Positions 1 to 8,820 of a DNA stretch of 64,000 nucleotides are shown piece after piece; the stretch's first letter is position 1; every line of letters begins with the position of its first letter. The translations under genes and the position numbers were made by a program. The notes below the pieces were generated by a model. It did no database searches and had not been told where the DNA came from. It was given only the letters and a program-made list of their open reading frames with translations. The DNA is from Salinimicrobium flavum (lineage in GTDB: Bacteria; Bacteroidota; Bacteroidia; Flavobacteriales; Flavobacteriaceae), in contig NZ_JBHULT010000008.1 of NCBI RefSeq assembly GCF_042684505.1, positions 248,001 through 312,000 on the forward strand. The letters are read 5' to 3'.

Positions 1-342
1 CCTTATGGTGAAGTGTGGAGAACAGGCGCCAATGAAGCTACAGAGATCACCCTTTTCCAGGATATGCAGGTAGGGGACAAAATCATTAAAAAGGGAACTT
101 ATACCCTGTTCACCATTCCGCACGAAAAAGAATGGATTGTGATCCTCAACAATAGTACTAATATTTGGGGCGCATATGATTATCACGTGGAGAAGGACGT
201 TGCCCGCATTACGGTCCCTGTTCGTACCTCAAAAACGAGGATCGAAGCTCTTTCCATGGCCTTTGAACCAATAGAGAACGGGGCGAAACTTCAAATTGGC
301 TGGGATGACCGTTATGTCGAAATTCCTTTTAAAAAGGTCTAG
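1..342 (+). CDS. DUF2911 domain protein, C-terminal part (cut by window edge)
   Basis: The reading frame is open from base 1 and ends at TAG 340-342, so only the last 113 codons are in the window and the start lies outside. The first residues, PYGEVWRTGANEATEI, are the hallmark of DUF2911 proteins, which are secreted or periplasmic proteins common in Bacteroidota with no established biochemical role. The remaining part is beta-rich (for example the KGTYTLFTIP and WIVILNN stretches), as usual for the family. A strong bidirectional terminator follows. The family call is confident; the function is unknown. Confidence 0.85.
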   Translation, partial: PYGEVWRTGANEATEITLFQDMQVGDKIIKKGTYTLFTIPHEKEWIVILNNSTNIWGAYDYHVEKDVARITVPVRTSKTRIEALSMAFEPIENGAKLQIGWDDRYVEIPFKKV

Positions 343-356
343 GTTACAAAGTCTTA

Positions 357-397
357 AAAAAATGCCCCCGAAAAGACACTTTTCGGGGGCATTTTTT
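357..397. terminator. Bidirectional intrinsic terminator
   Basis: A perfect 19-bp inverted repeat (arms 357-375 and 379-397, loop ACA) has a G+C core, CCCCCG/CGGGGG, flanked by A and T runs on both sides. It lies between the convergent ends of the DUF2911 gene (+) and queE (-) and can stop transcription from both. Confidence 0.92.
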
Positions 398-427
398 ATT
401 GCCGTTCAAAACAGGGTCCTATAGTTT

Positions 428-1060
428 TTAAGGAATATTCAAATATTTATGGGTTTGCAGGGATACTTTCCATTTAGGGTTCTGCATGACATATTCCACA
501 ATAAGCGGCATCATCTTTTCCCGATTGCTCCATTCGGGTTGCAGGTATAAAATACAATCCTCATTGACCTTGGCAGCCTGTTCTTCGGCGAATTGAAAAT
601 CATGCTTATTGAAGATGATCATTTTTAGTTCATTGGCTACCCCATATATTTCTTCTGTTGGCAACTTGATCTTCTTGGGCGAAAGGCAGATCCAGTCCCA
701 GATTCCGCTTAAAGGATAGGCTCCTGAAGTCTCGATATGGATCGTTGCTCCCTTTTCCTTGAGCCCTCCCGTTAGACGGGTCATGTCCCAGGTAAGGGGT
801 TCGCCACCTGTCACCACTACCGTTTTACTATGCTTTACCGCGTTCTCTACTATCTGCTCTACCCCGGTAGGCGGGTGCAGTTTTGCATTCCAGCTTTCTT
901 TCACATCACACCAGTGGCAACCTACATCACAGCCTCCAATCCTAATAAAATAGGCAGCAGTTCCTTTATGAAAACCCTCCCCCTGAATGGTGTAGAATTC
1001 TTCCATCAAAGGCAGCATCTCCCCTGCCGCAACCAGTTCATTTATTTCTTTCTCAGTCAT
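428..1060 (-). CDS. queE: 7-carboxy-7-deazaguanine synthase, radical SAM
   Basis: QueE makes 7-carboxy-7-deazaguanine from 6-carboxy-tetrahydropterin in the queuosine (preQ0) pathway. The CxxxCxxC iron-sulfur motif typical of radical SAM enzymes is at Cys44, Cys48 and Cys51, after the motif EFYTIQGEGFHKG; a VVVTGGEP motif follows further on. The frame is open 16 codons further upstream (to 1108), but I chose ATG 1060 because a good Bacteroidota promoter (1066-1095) lies inside that extension and because MTEKEI fits the usual N-terminus. ATG 1018, just before the QueE core, is another possible start. No other queuosine gene is adjacent. The length of 210 residues is normal. Confidence 0.93.
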   Translation of the reverse strand: MTEKEINELVAAGEMLPLMEEFYTIQGEGFHKGTAAYFIRIGGCDVGCHWCDVKESWNAKLHPPTGVEQIVENAVKHSKTVVVTGGEPLTWDMTRLTGGLKEKGATIHIETSGAYPLSGIWDWICLSPKKIKLPTEEIYGVANELKMIIFNKHDFQFAEEQAAKVNEDCILYLQPEWSNREKMMPLIVEYVMQNPKWKVSLQTHKYLNIP

Positions 1061-1065
1061 AGCGT

Positions 1066-1095
1066 GCAAAGATAACCAAAAAGGCACAGTCCAAA
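1066..1095 (-). promoter_or_regulatory. Promoter of queE
   Basis: On the minus strand TTTG (1092-1095) is followed after 17 nt by TATCTTTGC (1066-1074), a full match to the Bacteroidota primary-sigma consensus TAnnTTTG. The TTTG of the -7 box ends 6 nt before ATG 1060, so the transcript probably begins at or next to the start codon. Confidence 0.7.
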
Positions 1096-1145
1096 ATGTT
1101 TTTCCCATATCTTAAAAGCACCGGCCAAAAAATGGTCTTTTTTTA

Positions 1146-1153
1146 TACTTTTG
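1146..1153 (+). promoter_or_regulatory. Possible -7 element upstream of the dacB-like gene
   Basis: TACTTTTG matches TAnnTTTG and lies 26 nt before the GTG start at 1180. I see no convincing -33 box, so the call rests on the -7 match and position only. Confidence 0.4.
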
Positions 1154-1179
1154 GGAACACATACTAAAACTTCAATAGC

Positions 1180-2502
1180 GTGACCGGTCATTTTCCCCTG
1201 TTTTTACTGAAAAGATCCACAGCGCTGTTATTGCTCCTCTTTTTAGCTTCCTGCTCTGCAAGTAAAAAGGCCTTTACCGGAATTGATAAAGAACTGAATA
1301 CCTCTCCCATATTTAAAAAGGGTTTTACGGGATTAGCAGTCTATGATCCCGAAAAAGAAAAAATGCTTTATGAATATAATTCAAACAAATACTTCACCCC
1401 CGCCTCGGGAATAAAGCTTCTAACATTTTACGCCTCCCTTAAAGTCCTTGGAGATTCTGTCCCCGCTCTAAAATATACCCTTTCGGGAGATTCCCTGTTC
1501 TTTTCGGGCACCGGAGACCCCTCCTTGTTACACCCCGATCTTCCGGAGTCTTCTGTTATTGATTTTCTGAAAAATACTTCCAGGGAGTTGGTATACCTTC
1601 CTCCGCTAAAGTCCGAAGAACCGCTGGGACCGGGTTGGGCATGGGATGATTATCCCTATTATTTTTCTGCGGAAAGATCTGACATTCCGGTCTTCGGAAA
1701 TTCGGTGGTTTTTAGATTTTCCGAAGGCAGCTCAGAACCGGAAATAATTCCGGAAATATTTAAAGATTCTATTAGTTCAGAGCATTCCGAAGAAAGGATC
1801 AAAAGAGACCGGCGCAGGAATATTTTCCGCCTGGCGGCAACCCCGGCCAAAAAGGATCTCGAACAAAAAGTCCCGTTTATTACTTCCGAAGAAACCCTAT
1901 TAAAGATCCTGGAAGACACCCTGGGAAGAAAAATAGCTCTTGCCAGAAAACATCCCGAAAAAAACCTGACTAAAAAAACCTTTTTCAGTATCCATGCTGA
2001 CAGTCTTTACCGGCCCATGCTACAGGACAGTGATAATTTCATGGCCGAACAATTATTGCGGATAGTTACGTTAGAAATTTCAGATACTCTATCTGTAAAA
2101 GAAGGAATAGCGCATATTAAAGAAAACTTTCTCTACGATCTTCCCGACGATCCCGTGTGGGTTGACGGCTCAGGGCTTTCCCGATACAACCTCATCACAC
2201 CAGGATCTATGGTGAAGCTTCTTGAAAAAATAAAAGTAGAAAGGAATTATGAAAACCTGTTCGTGTTACTACCCGCCGGAGGTAATTCCGGCACCTTAAA
2301 GAACCAATTCCTGCATAACGAACCTTTTATATTCGCCAAGACCGGGTCAATGAGCAATAATTACAGCCTCAACGGATACCTGAAGACCGAGAAAGGAAAG
2401 ATCCTTATCTTCAGTTTTATGAACAGCAATTACACAGTGGCTTCTCCCCTTTTAAAGCAGGAAATGGAGAAGATCCTGAGAACTATTCGAACCACCCATT
2501 AA
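1180..2502 (+). CDS. dacB: D-alanyl-D-alanine carboxypeptidase/endopeptidase, PBP4 (S13) family lipoprotein
   Basis: This periplasmic penicillin-binding protein should trim or cut peptidoglycan peptide side chains. All three active-site motifs are present: SxxK as Ser76-Gly-Ile-Lys79 in TPASGIKL, SxN as Ser284-Asp-Asn286, and KTG at 387-389. The N-terminus is a lipoprotein signal with lipobox LASC, so Cys25 would be lipidated; PBP4 proteins are usually soluble or peripheral, so anchoring is worth noting. The GTG start at 1180 is the only good one before the signal peptide. An LD-carboxypeptidase follows after 9 bp, suggesting a two-gene murein-processing operon. The symbol is by family; orthology to E. 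coli dacB was not tested. Confidence 0.88.
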   Translation: MTGHFPLFLLKRSTALLLLLFLASCSASKKAFTGIDKELNTSPIFKKGFTGLAVYDPEKEKMLYEYNSNKYFTPASGIKLLTFYASLKVLGDSVPALKYTLSGDSLFFSGTGDPSLLHPDLPESSVIDFLKNTSRELVYLPPLKSEEPLGPGWAWDDYPYYFSAERSDIPVFGNSVVFRFSEGSSEPEIIPEIFKDSISSEHSEERIKRDRRRNIFRLAATPAKKDLEQKVPFITSEETLLKILEDTLGRKIALARKHPEKNLTKKTFFSIHADSLYRPMLQDSDNFMAEQLLRIVTLEISDTLSVKEGIAHIKENFLYDLPDDPVWVDGSGLSRYNLITPGSMVKLLEKIKVERNYENLFVLLPAGGNSGTLKNQFLHNEPFIFAKTGSMSNNYSLNGYLKTEKGKILIFSFMNSNYTVASPLLKQEMEKILRTIRTTH

Positions 2503-2511
2503 CTCAATAGC

Positions 2512-3564
2512 ATGGAAAGAAGAAAATTCATTAGAAATATTGGGATAGGAAGCCTTGCAGTACTTCCGGTCACCGCTTTTGGAAGCACTCCGGAGGAATT
2601 CTTTTCTGCAGATACAATTATTCCCGATGCCCTGAATCCCGGAGATAATATTGGAATAGTTAGTCCGGCAGGTGCCATTTTTGAATCGGAACCCTACGAG
2701 ATCGCCAGGGAAAGTTTCGAGGCAATGGGATTAAAAGTGCAGTTTGGAGCTTATACCAAAAGCCGTCACGGTCATTTAGCGGGAACAGATGAGGAAAGGG
2801 CCGGGGAATTAATGGATATGTTTCGGAATAAAGAGGTTAAGGCCATTATTGCCCTTCGGGGAGGAGCAGGTTCTGCAAGGATCCTCGATAAAATTGATTA
2901 TGGGGTCATTAAAAACAACCCAAAGATCTTTATTGGTTACAGTGATATTACTGCCCTGCACCTGGCAATTTATCAAAAAACAGGTCTGGTAACATTTCAC
3001 GGCCCGGTGGCGGTATCGACCTGGAACCCGTTTGCCTATTCTCACCTTAAAAAACTCCTTTTTGACCGGGAAGCAGTCGTATATGAAAATCCTTCTGAAA
3101 AAGGTTCTGAACTCACCCAAACCAAAAACAGAATAAGGACCATTATGCCAGGAACTGTGAAAGGTGAACTTCTGGGCGGAAATTTATCTGTGCTTACCGG
3201 ACTAATGGGGACGGAGTATTTCCCGAAAGATTGGAAAGACAAGATCCTTTACCTTGAAGAGGTGGGGGAGAAGATCTATTCGGTGGACCGTATGATGTCC
3301 CAGCTCCACCTGGGAGGGGTTCTTACACAGATTAGCGGCTTCGTCTTTGGAAAATGTAACAGCTGCGATCCCGGCGGCAGCGGCTACGGGTCTCTAACCA
3401 TGGAGGAAGTTATAGATCATTATATCAAACCCTTGAATATTCCGGCTTTTTCGGGTGCTATGATAGGCCATATTGACGATAATGTTACTATTCCCAACGG
3501 TATAAATGCAGAAATGGATGCAAAAGAAGGCACCATAAAATTGTTAAGTCCTGCCGTAAAATGA
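2512..3564 (+). CDS. LD-carboxypeptidase (peptidase S66), Tat-exported
   Basis: S66 enzymes remove the terminal D-Ala from muropeptide tetrapeptides at the L,D bond. The Ser-Glu-His set is visible: Ser144 in FIGYSDIT, a Glu in YLEEVGE (249/250), and His320 in IGHIDD. The N-terminus reads MERRKFIRNIGIGSLAVLP, a twin-arginine signal. E. coli LdcA is cytoplasmic, so this copy appears to work outside the inner membrane. It lies 9 bp after the PBP4-type gene, so the two may act in sequence on the same peptide stems. At 350 residues it is slightly longer than LdcA because of the signal peptide. Confidence 0.9.
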   Translation: MERRKFIRNIGIGSLAVLPVTAFGSTPEEFFSADTIIPDALNPGDNIGIVSPAGAIFESEPYEIARESFEAMGLKVQFGAYTKSRHGHLAGTDEERAGELMDMFRNKEVKAIIALRGGAGSARILDKIDYGVIKNNPKIFIGYSDITALHLAIYQKTGLVTFHGPVAVSTWNPFAYSHLKKLLFDREAVVYENPSEKGSELTQTKNRIRTIMPGTVKGELLGGNLSVLTGLMGTEYFPKDWKDKILYLEEVGEKIYSVDRMMSQLHLGGVLTQISGFVFGKCNSCDPGGSGYGSLTMEEVIDHYIKPLNIPAFSGAMIGHIDDNVTIPNGINAEMDAKEGTIKLLSPAVK

Positions 3565-3644
3565 GTTAGGACCAGAGGTTCTTAGATTCCTTAATCACCC
3601 CCATGATTCCACAGACAATTCTTACTTTTATAAAAAATTAAAAA

Positions 3645-5171
3645 GTGTTCCAAAAACAGGATCTCATAAATGCCATTTCTGAAGGATATAAGCCAAAGGG
3701 GGATTATATCTACCTGGGAGCAGCCATGCATGATGGAGAAGTATTTCCTGAAGCTGCCGTGAAAATTCCGTTGAAGACCATGAACAGGCACGGCCTGATC
3801 GCAGGTGCTACCGGGACAGGTAAATCAAAGACCCTTCAGATCCTGGCCGAAAATCTTTCTCAAAAAGGGGTTCCGGTTATGCTTATGGATGTAAAGGGTG
3901 ACCTCAGCGGACTGGCAAAACCTTCGGCGGGAGCGACCTTTATTCAGGAACGCCATGAATTACTTGAATTTCCCTTTACTCCTGCAGCCTCTCCTGTTGA
4001 GATCCTCAGCCTTTCAGAACAAGGCGGGGTACGGCTAAGGGCTACAGTAAGTGAATTTGGCCCCGTACTGCTTTCCAGAATTCTTGATCTTTCTCCTACC
4101 CAAAGCGGAATTCTTTCGGTGATCTTTAAATATTGCGATGACCACCATCTCCCTTTGCTGGACCTTAAAGACCTGAAAAAGATCCTGCAGTTCGCAACAG
4201 ACGAAGGCAAAGAGGAATTCGAAAAGACCTACGGCCGAATTTCATCGGCATCCACGGGAGCGATTCTCCGGAAAATTATTGCACTTGAACAGCAGGATGC
4301 AGACCTTTTCTTTGGGGAACGATCATTTGAGGTTGAAGACCTTTTAAGGAAAAACAAAGAGGGACATGGATACATAAATATATTACGGCTAACAGACATT
4401 CAGGATAAACCCAAACTTTTCTCTACCTTCATGCTGAGCCTGCTGGCAGAGATCTATAATACTTTCCCCGAAAAGGGGGACAGTGATAAACCCGAACTCG
4501 TACTTTTCATCGATGAAGCCCATTTGATCTTCCAGGAAGCTTCCCCGGTTTTACTTGACCAGATCGAGAGTATCGTAAAACTCATTCGCTCCAAAGGAGT
4601 GGGCGTCTACTTTGTGACACAGAATCCCGATGATGTTCCCTCAGAAGTGCTGGGACAGCTCGGATTAAAAATACAGCATGCCCTCAGGGCTTTTACGGCA
4701 AAAGACCGGAAGGCCATAAAACTGGCTGCGGAAAATTATCCTCTTTCAGAATTCTATGATACCAAAACAGAAATAACCTCGTTAGGAATTGGTGAAGCTT
4801 TAGTGACGGCATTGGACGAGAAGGGACGGCCCACTCCTCTTGCTGCCACACATCTAAGGGCTCCAATGAGCAGGATGGATATTCTAACCGATTCTGAACT
4901 TCGGGAACTTATTGATTTTTCGGGACTTAAGGAAAAATACAATACTGCTATAGATCGTGAAAGCGCCTACGAGATCCTTAATGCCAAGATCAAGAGAGCT
5001 GAAGCAGAGAAAGCACAGGAAAAGGCGGAAGCCGAAAGAAAAAAATTGGAAAAAACCAGTTCCCGTCGAAGTGCTAAAGCTACAGGCCCCCAAAAGGCAA
5101 TGGTCAAAGTTCTTACCAGCGCTACCTTTATTAGAGGGGTAATGGGAGTACTTAATAAATTATTAAAATAA
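3645..5171 (+). CDS. HerA/DUF853-type P-loop ATPase
   Basis: This is a helicase-HerA-like ATPase of the DUF853 (YjgR) family. Walker A is GATGTGKS at residues 54-61, and Walker B is LVLFIDEAHLIF near residue 285, followed by the conserved VYFVTQNPDDVP sensor region. The C-terminus (about 440-480) is rich in Lys/Glu/Ala and probably a coiled coil. The start is GTG 3645; no ATG lies nearby. The substrate and role of DUF853 proteins are not established, though the HerA/FtsK relationship implies a ring-shaped nucleic-acid motor. No NurA nuclease gene is adjacent. The gene is 80 bp from the upstream gene and 15 bp from the next one. Confidence 0.9.
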   Translation: MFQKQDLINAISEGYKPKGDYIYLGAAMHDGEVFPEAAVKIPLKTMNRHGLIAGATGTGKSKTLQILAENLSQKGVPVMLMDVKGDLSGLAKPSAGATFIQERHELLEFPFTPAASPVEILSLSEQGGVRLRATVSEFGPVLLSRILDLSPTQSGILSVIFKYCDDHHLPLLDLKDLKKILQFATDEGKEEFEKTYGRISSASTGAILRKIIALEQQDADLFFGERSFEVEDLLRKNKEGHGYINILRLTDIQDKPKLFSTFMLSLLAEIYNTFPEKGDSDKPELVLFIDEAHLIFQEASPVLLDQIESIVKLIRSKGVGVYFVTQNPDDVPSEVLGQLGLKIQHALRAFTAKDRKAIKLAAENYPLSEFYDTKTEITSLGIGEALVTALDEKGRPTPLAATHLRAPMSRMDILTDSELRELIDFSGLKEKYNTAIDRESAYEILNAKIKRAEAEKAQEKAEAERKKLEKTSSRRSAKATGPQKAMVKVLTSATFIRGVMGVLNKLLK

Positions 5172-5186
5172 TAAGCTTACTAATTC

Positions 5187-5741
5187 ATGAAAAAAAGCCT
5201 CCTACTTTTATTGTTCACATCAGGTATTTTCATCTCCTGTGAAAAGGAACAGGATCCATTTTTAATAAGCGCCACCAGCATAGGCCGTTTATCAAAAGAC
5301 GTTCAAATACGACAACTCGATTCAGTCTTTGCCCGCGATTCTATTGTAAGACAGGTTAACGACAGTGAAATGTTCAGAAGCAACAATGAAATTGAAGTTT
5401 TTGATAACAAAGGAAAAAAACTCTTGTTAATGGAACCGGTACAGGCATTCGATTCCACCAGCACCATTGGCTTTATCCAGGTACTTGACCCCCGCTACAA
5501 AACAGCTAAAGGTCTCAATACCCACAGTACCTTTAAAGATATTGTTCAGAATTACAATATCTCAAGAATTGAGAATACCTTAAGTGCCGCTGTCATCTTT
5601 ATCGACGACCTGAATATTTATGTTACCATAGATAAAAAGGAGCTACCCTCAGAGCTACGGTATGACACCCAGACACGTATCCAGGCGTCGCAGATACCTG
5701 ATAATGCAAAGATCAAGTATTTCATGATCGACTGGGACTAA
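5187..5741 (+). CDS. Putative lipoprotein, unknown function
   Basis: This is a 184-residue protein with a short lysine-positive N-terminus, a Leu-rich signal, and a lipobox-like ISC, placing the lipidated Cys near residue 18 and the protein on a periplasmic or outer membrane face. The mature part is mixed alpha/beta with no motif I recognise. It starts 15 bp after the HerA-type gene and 26 bp before rluF, so it is probably cotranscribed. I recall similar proteins in other flavobacteria but assign no function. Confidence 0.7.
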   Translation: MKKSLLLLLFTSGIFISCEKEQDPFLISATSIGRLSKDVQIRQLDSVFARDSIVRQVNDSEMFRSNNEIEVFDNKGKKLLLMEPVQAFDSTSTIGFIQVLDPRYKTAKGLNTHSTFKDIVQNYNISRIENTLSAAVIFIDDLNIYVTIDKKELPSELRYDTQTRIQASQIPDNAKIKYFMIDWD

Positions 5742-5767
5742 CAATATTCTATTTCAAACTTTTTTCT

Positions 5768-6643
5768 ATGACAAATGAACCCTTGACACGACTCAATAAA
5801 TACCTAAGCGAGGTGGGATACTGTTCCCGTCGCAAAGCAGACAACCTTATTGAGCAGGGAAGGGTAACCATTAACGGAGTGGTTCCTGAAATGGGTACTA
5901 AAGTGGGCCCTGATGATGAAGTGCGTGTGAATGGAGAGCTCATTACTCCGCCGAAAAGGGAGAATGTGTACCTGGCCTTTAATAAACCTGTTGGTATAGT
6001 TTGTACCACTAATCCAAAGGATAAGAAGAATATCATGGATTACATCAACTACCCCACCCGCATCTTCCCTATTGGAAGGCTGGACAAGCCCAGTGAAGGG
6101 CTAATCTTAATGACAGATGACGGAGATATAGTAAATAAGATCCTAAGAGCCCGAAATAACCACGAGAAAGAATATATCGTTACCGTCGACAGGTTTATCA
6201 CTGATGACTTCATTGAAAGGATGTCGGGTGGAATTCCTATTCTCGAGACCGTCACCAAACAATGTGAAGTTGAAAAACTGAGCAAATTCGTTTTCAGGAT
6301 CGTCCTTACCCAGGGCCTGAACCGACAGATCCGCAGAATGTGTGAATACCTGGGATATGAAGTGGTAAAACTGAAAAGGGTGAGGATCATGAACATTCGG
6401 TTGGATGTTCCGGTAGGCGAATATCGCAACCTTACCGCAGAAGAACTGTCAGATCTCAACAAGCTTTTGGGGGAGTCTACCAAAACTGAAGAAGGCTCAA
6501 TTTCCGAAAATGCTTCCGAAGTAAAAAAAACAACTTCAGTTCAACCCAAAGCAGAAAAAAAATCGACTGAAAAGAGACGTCATGTTTCCGAAGAAAAGAA
6601 GAAGAGTTTCAAAAAGGTCAACAGACGCAAAAGGGAATCTTAA
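5768..6643 (+). CDS. rluF: 23S rRNA pseudouridine synthase, RluF type
   Basis: The protein isomerises a uridine in 23S rRNA (U2604 in E. coli RluF). An S4 RNA-binding domain (about 7-60, with [18 protein letters not shown]) precedes the RsuA/RluB/E/F catalytic domain with [10 protein letters not shown], the catalytic residue being Asp106. The segment [16 protein letters not shown] and the [15 protein letters not shown] motif favour RluF over RluB. After about residue 230 there is a tail of some 60 residues rich in Lys, Glu and Ser, probably disordered and RNA-binding, as in other Bacteroidota. The ATG at 5768 gives the normal N-terminus. Confidence 0.88.
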   Translation: MTNEPLTRLNKYLSEVGYCSRRKADNLIEQGRVTINGVVPEMGTKVGPDDEVRVNGELITPPKRENVYLAFNKPVGIVCTTNPKDKKNIMDYINYPTRIFPIGRLDKPSEGLILMTDDGDIVNKILRARNNHEKEYIVTVDRFITDDFIERMSGGIPILETVTKQCEVEKLSKFVFRIVLTQGLNRQIRRMCEYLGYEVVKLKRVRIMNIRLDVPVGEYRNLTAEELSDLNKLLGESTKTEEGSISENASEVKKTTSVQPKAEKKSTEKRRHVSEEKKKSFKKVNRRKRES

Positions 6644-6693
6644 CAGAGAATTAAGCTAAATTTTTAGATTATCTGCCTATTTTTAAAAGAAAA

Positions 6694-6939
6694 ATGGGCA
6701 AACAAAGCAATAGAATTAAAAATGAAGATCAGTATGAGGCTTTAAGGGAAAAAGGGGCAAGTAAGGAAAAAGCTGCCCGTATTGCCAACTCCCCCGGTTC
6801 AGGCCAAAAAGGCGGAAAATCTTCCAAATATGAAGACCAGAGTAAAGAGCAACTTTACAAGAAGGCTAAGGAAGTTGGCATTGAAGGCCGATCTAAAATG
6901 AGTAAAAAAGAACTCATTAATGCATTAAGAAACCATTAA
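6694..6939 (+). CDS. Small basic protein with Rho N-terminal-like domain
   Basis: The 81-residue protein begins with MGKQSNRIKNEDQYEALREK and has a Gly/Lys/Ser linker around residues 35-50. A C-terminal helix-extended-helix motif follows (QLYKKAKEVGIEGRSKMSKK), resembling the small N-terminal domain of transcription terminator Rho that is found in many short stand-alone proteins. The protein is probably nucleic-acid binding, but its role is unknown. Its stop is 3 nt before the next ATG, so it is almost certainly translated from the same mRNA as the VOC protein. Confidence 0.75.
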   Translation: MGKQSNRIKNEDQYEALREKGASKEKAARIANSPGSGQKGGKSSKYEDQSKEQLYKKAKEVGIEGRSKMSKKELINALRNH

Positions 6940-6942
6940 AAA

Positions 6943-7368
6943 ATGAATAATATCCAACCATTTCATCTTGCTATTCCGGTAGATGATCTTGAGAAAGCAA
7001 GAACTTTTTACAGAGACACATTAGGCTGTCGGGAAGGCAGGAGCAGTGATCACTGGGTTGATTTCAACTTTTTTGGGCACCAGCTCGTTATCCATTACAA
7101 AGAACCGGCAGGTGAAAAACCTGTTGCCAGTAATCCAGTAGACGGGAAAGATGTGCCTATTCCTCATTTTGGAGTGGTATTGGAATGGGAGGCTTTTCAT
7201 GAACTTGCAAACCAACTCGAAACAAAACAGATCTCTTTCGTGATCGAACCTTATATTAGATTTGAAGGAAAGGTTGGAGAACAAGCTACCATGTTCTTTA
7301 AGGATCCTTCGGGAAATGCACTTGAGTTTAAAGCCTTCAGGAATATGGACCAGTTGTTCGCTAAATAA
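6943..7368 (+). CDS. VOC (glyoxalase/bleomycin-resistance/dioxygenase) superfamily protein
   Basis: The 141-residue protein has the paired beta-alpha-beta-beta-beta modules of the vicinal oxygen chelate fold: [18 protein letters not shown] opens module one and [10 protein letters not shown] opens module two, ending with [16 protein letters not shown]. The metal-ligand candidates, an N-terminal His, a His of the second module and the Glu of ALEF, are in place. The substrate cannot be told from sequence. It sits in a run of short same-strand genes (gaps 3, 16 and 13 bp) with no shared pathway evident. Confidence 0.85.
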   Translation: MNNIQPFHLAIPVDDLEKARTFYRDTLGCREGRSSDHWVDFNFFGHQLVIHYKEPAGEKPVASNPVDGKDVPIPHFGVVLEWEAFHELANQLETKQISFVIEPYIRFEGKVGEQATMFFKDPSGNALEFKAFRNMDQLFAK

Positions 7369-7384
7369 GTAACTAACCAAATAA

Positions 7385-8404
7385 ATGAACAGATTAAAGC
7401 CATCGCTGGTACGCCAGCTATTCGTATTAATGTTGCTTTTATTCCTGCTGGTTTTAATCTTTAAAGAGATCATTCCATACCTGTCTGGCGTACTGGGAGC
7501 CATTACTCTTCATGTTGTAATGCGTAAATATATGGACAAGCTCGAGAACCGGGGCTGGAAACCTGTATTTGCGGCTTCCCTTCTTATTTTCCTGTCTTTT
7601 ATAGGAATACTTGTACCCATCACCCTAACGGTGGTCATGCTGACCTCCAAAATTGGAAAAGCAGTGGCTAATTCTGAAAAGGTGATACAGGCGGTAAAAA
7701 ATCAGGTCAATGAAGCCGAAACCTATGTGGGTTATGATCTTAGCCAGAGCATTGATTCGGCAAGGGTAGCCAACTGGCTTTCCAATAATCTTCAATCCCT
7801 TGGAGTGGGTACTTTCAATGCTTTCATCGCCATTGGTATCATGTACTTCATGTTGTATTACATGTTGGTGTACCGGCATGAGCTTAAAAACCTTGTTATT
7901 TCCTATGTTCCTCTGGGGGAAGAAAACCTTAAGACCATTGGGGACGAAGGAGATGAACTTGTAAAGTCAAATGCCCTGGGAATTCCCCTGGTAGCTTTTT
8001 TCCAGGGAATTGTAGCTTTAATTGGCTATTTGGTGGCAGGTGTACCAGATCCTATGTTCTGGTTCGTCATTACAGCTATTGGTGCCATGGTACCGTTCAT
8101 AGGAACAGCGCTGGGGGTAGTTCCTGTTGCTATTCTTCTGTACTCCCAGGGAATGGACTGGCAGGCAATCTTCGTGCTTATCTACGGATTTGTGGTGGTG
8201 GGAATAACAGATAATATTTTAAGACTCTATATTCTGAACCGGCTGGCGAGTGTTCATCCTTTGATCACGTTGTTCGGGGTGATCGTGGGAGTCCCGTTGT
8301 TCGGGTTTATAGGATTGATATTTGGGCCGCTGCTCATTTCACTATTTTTGCTTATCTTAAAGATATACAAACACGAGTACGGAAAAACTGAAGAAAAACT
8401 TTAA
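7385..8404 (+). CDS. AI-2E family transporter (UPF0118)
   Basis: This 339-residue integral membrane protein has several hydrophobic helices, a soluble region around residues 95-130, and the characteristic family segment with GAMVPFIGTALGVVP. It ends with GVIVGVPLFGFIGLIFGPLL, typical of the AI-2 exporter (TqsA/PerM) family. Members differ in substrate: some move autoinducer-2 and others are Na+/H+ antiporters, so no substrate is assigned. The downstream DUF1232 gene starts after 13 bp. Confidence 0.88.
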   Translation: MNRLKPSLVRQLFVLMLLLFLLVLIFKEIIPYLSGVLGAITLHVVMRKYMDKLENRGWKPVFAASLLIFLSFIGILVPITLTVVMLTSKIGKAVANSEKVIQAVKNQVNEAETYVGYDLSQSIDSARVANWLSNNLQSLGVGTFNAFIAIGIMYFMLYYMLVYRHELKNLVISYVPLGEENLKTIGDEGDELVKSNALGIPLVAFFQGIVALIGYLVAGVPDPMFWFVITAIGAMVPFIGTALGVVPVAILLYSQGMDWQAIFVLIYGFVVVGITDNILRLYILNRLASVHPLITLFGVIVGVPLFGFIGLIFGPLLISLFLLILKIYKHEYGKTEEKL

Positions 8405-8417
8405 AAAAATTACGGTT

Positions 8418-8816
8418 ATGTTAGAAGATGCGAAGAAAAAGATAGAAGACAAATTCATAGAAACCGAAGTTGCCAAGATCAAGGATGGAGATCTTGATCT
8501 TGTCATGAAGAACAAAGAGGCGATCGATAAAAAAATACAGGGTGGAGGATTAAAAAAATACTCTGAACTCGGGAAGATAATGTTCGGAATGTTAAAAGAT
8601 TATCGCAAAGGAATTTACCACAACGTACCCTGGTTTACGGTTGCCGCCATAGTATTTGCTTTACTCTATGTTTTTAATCCCCTGGATATGGTGCCCGATT
8701 TTATTCCGGGTGTAGGTTATGTAGATGACTTTGCCCTGCTCACAGTTATGCTTAGATTCCTGCAAACAGATCTGCATTCATACCTTGACTGGAAACTGGA
8801 TCAGGTAAAAGGGTAA
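8418..8816 (+). CDS. YkvA-type DUF1232 membrane protein
   Basis: The 132-residue protein has a charged N-terminal half, then a hydrophobic helix (WFTVAAIVFALLYVFNP) followed by PLDMVPDFIPGVGYVDDFA, the diagnostic motif of DUF1232. Function is unknown; members are small membrane proteins, sometimes with folded cytosolic extensions. It converges on folD with a 4-bp gap and I see no terminator hairpin there, so transcripts from the two strands probably overlap. Confidence 0.87.
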   Translation: MLEDAKKKIEDKFIETEVAKIKDGDLDLVMKNKEAIDKKIQGGGLKKYSELGKIMFGMLKDYRKGIYHNVPWFTVAAIVFALLYVFNPLDMVPDFIPGVGYVDDFALLTVMLRFLQTDLHSYLDWKLDQVKG

Positions 8817-8820
8817 GGAT

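Noticed and set aside
1061..1108. N-terminal extension of queE by 16 codons
   Set aside because: It covers a consensus promoter and is hydrophobic without match to QueE; ATG 1060 is preferred.
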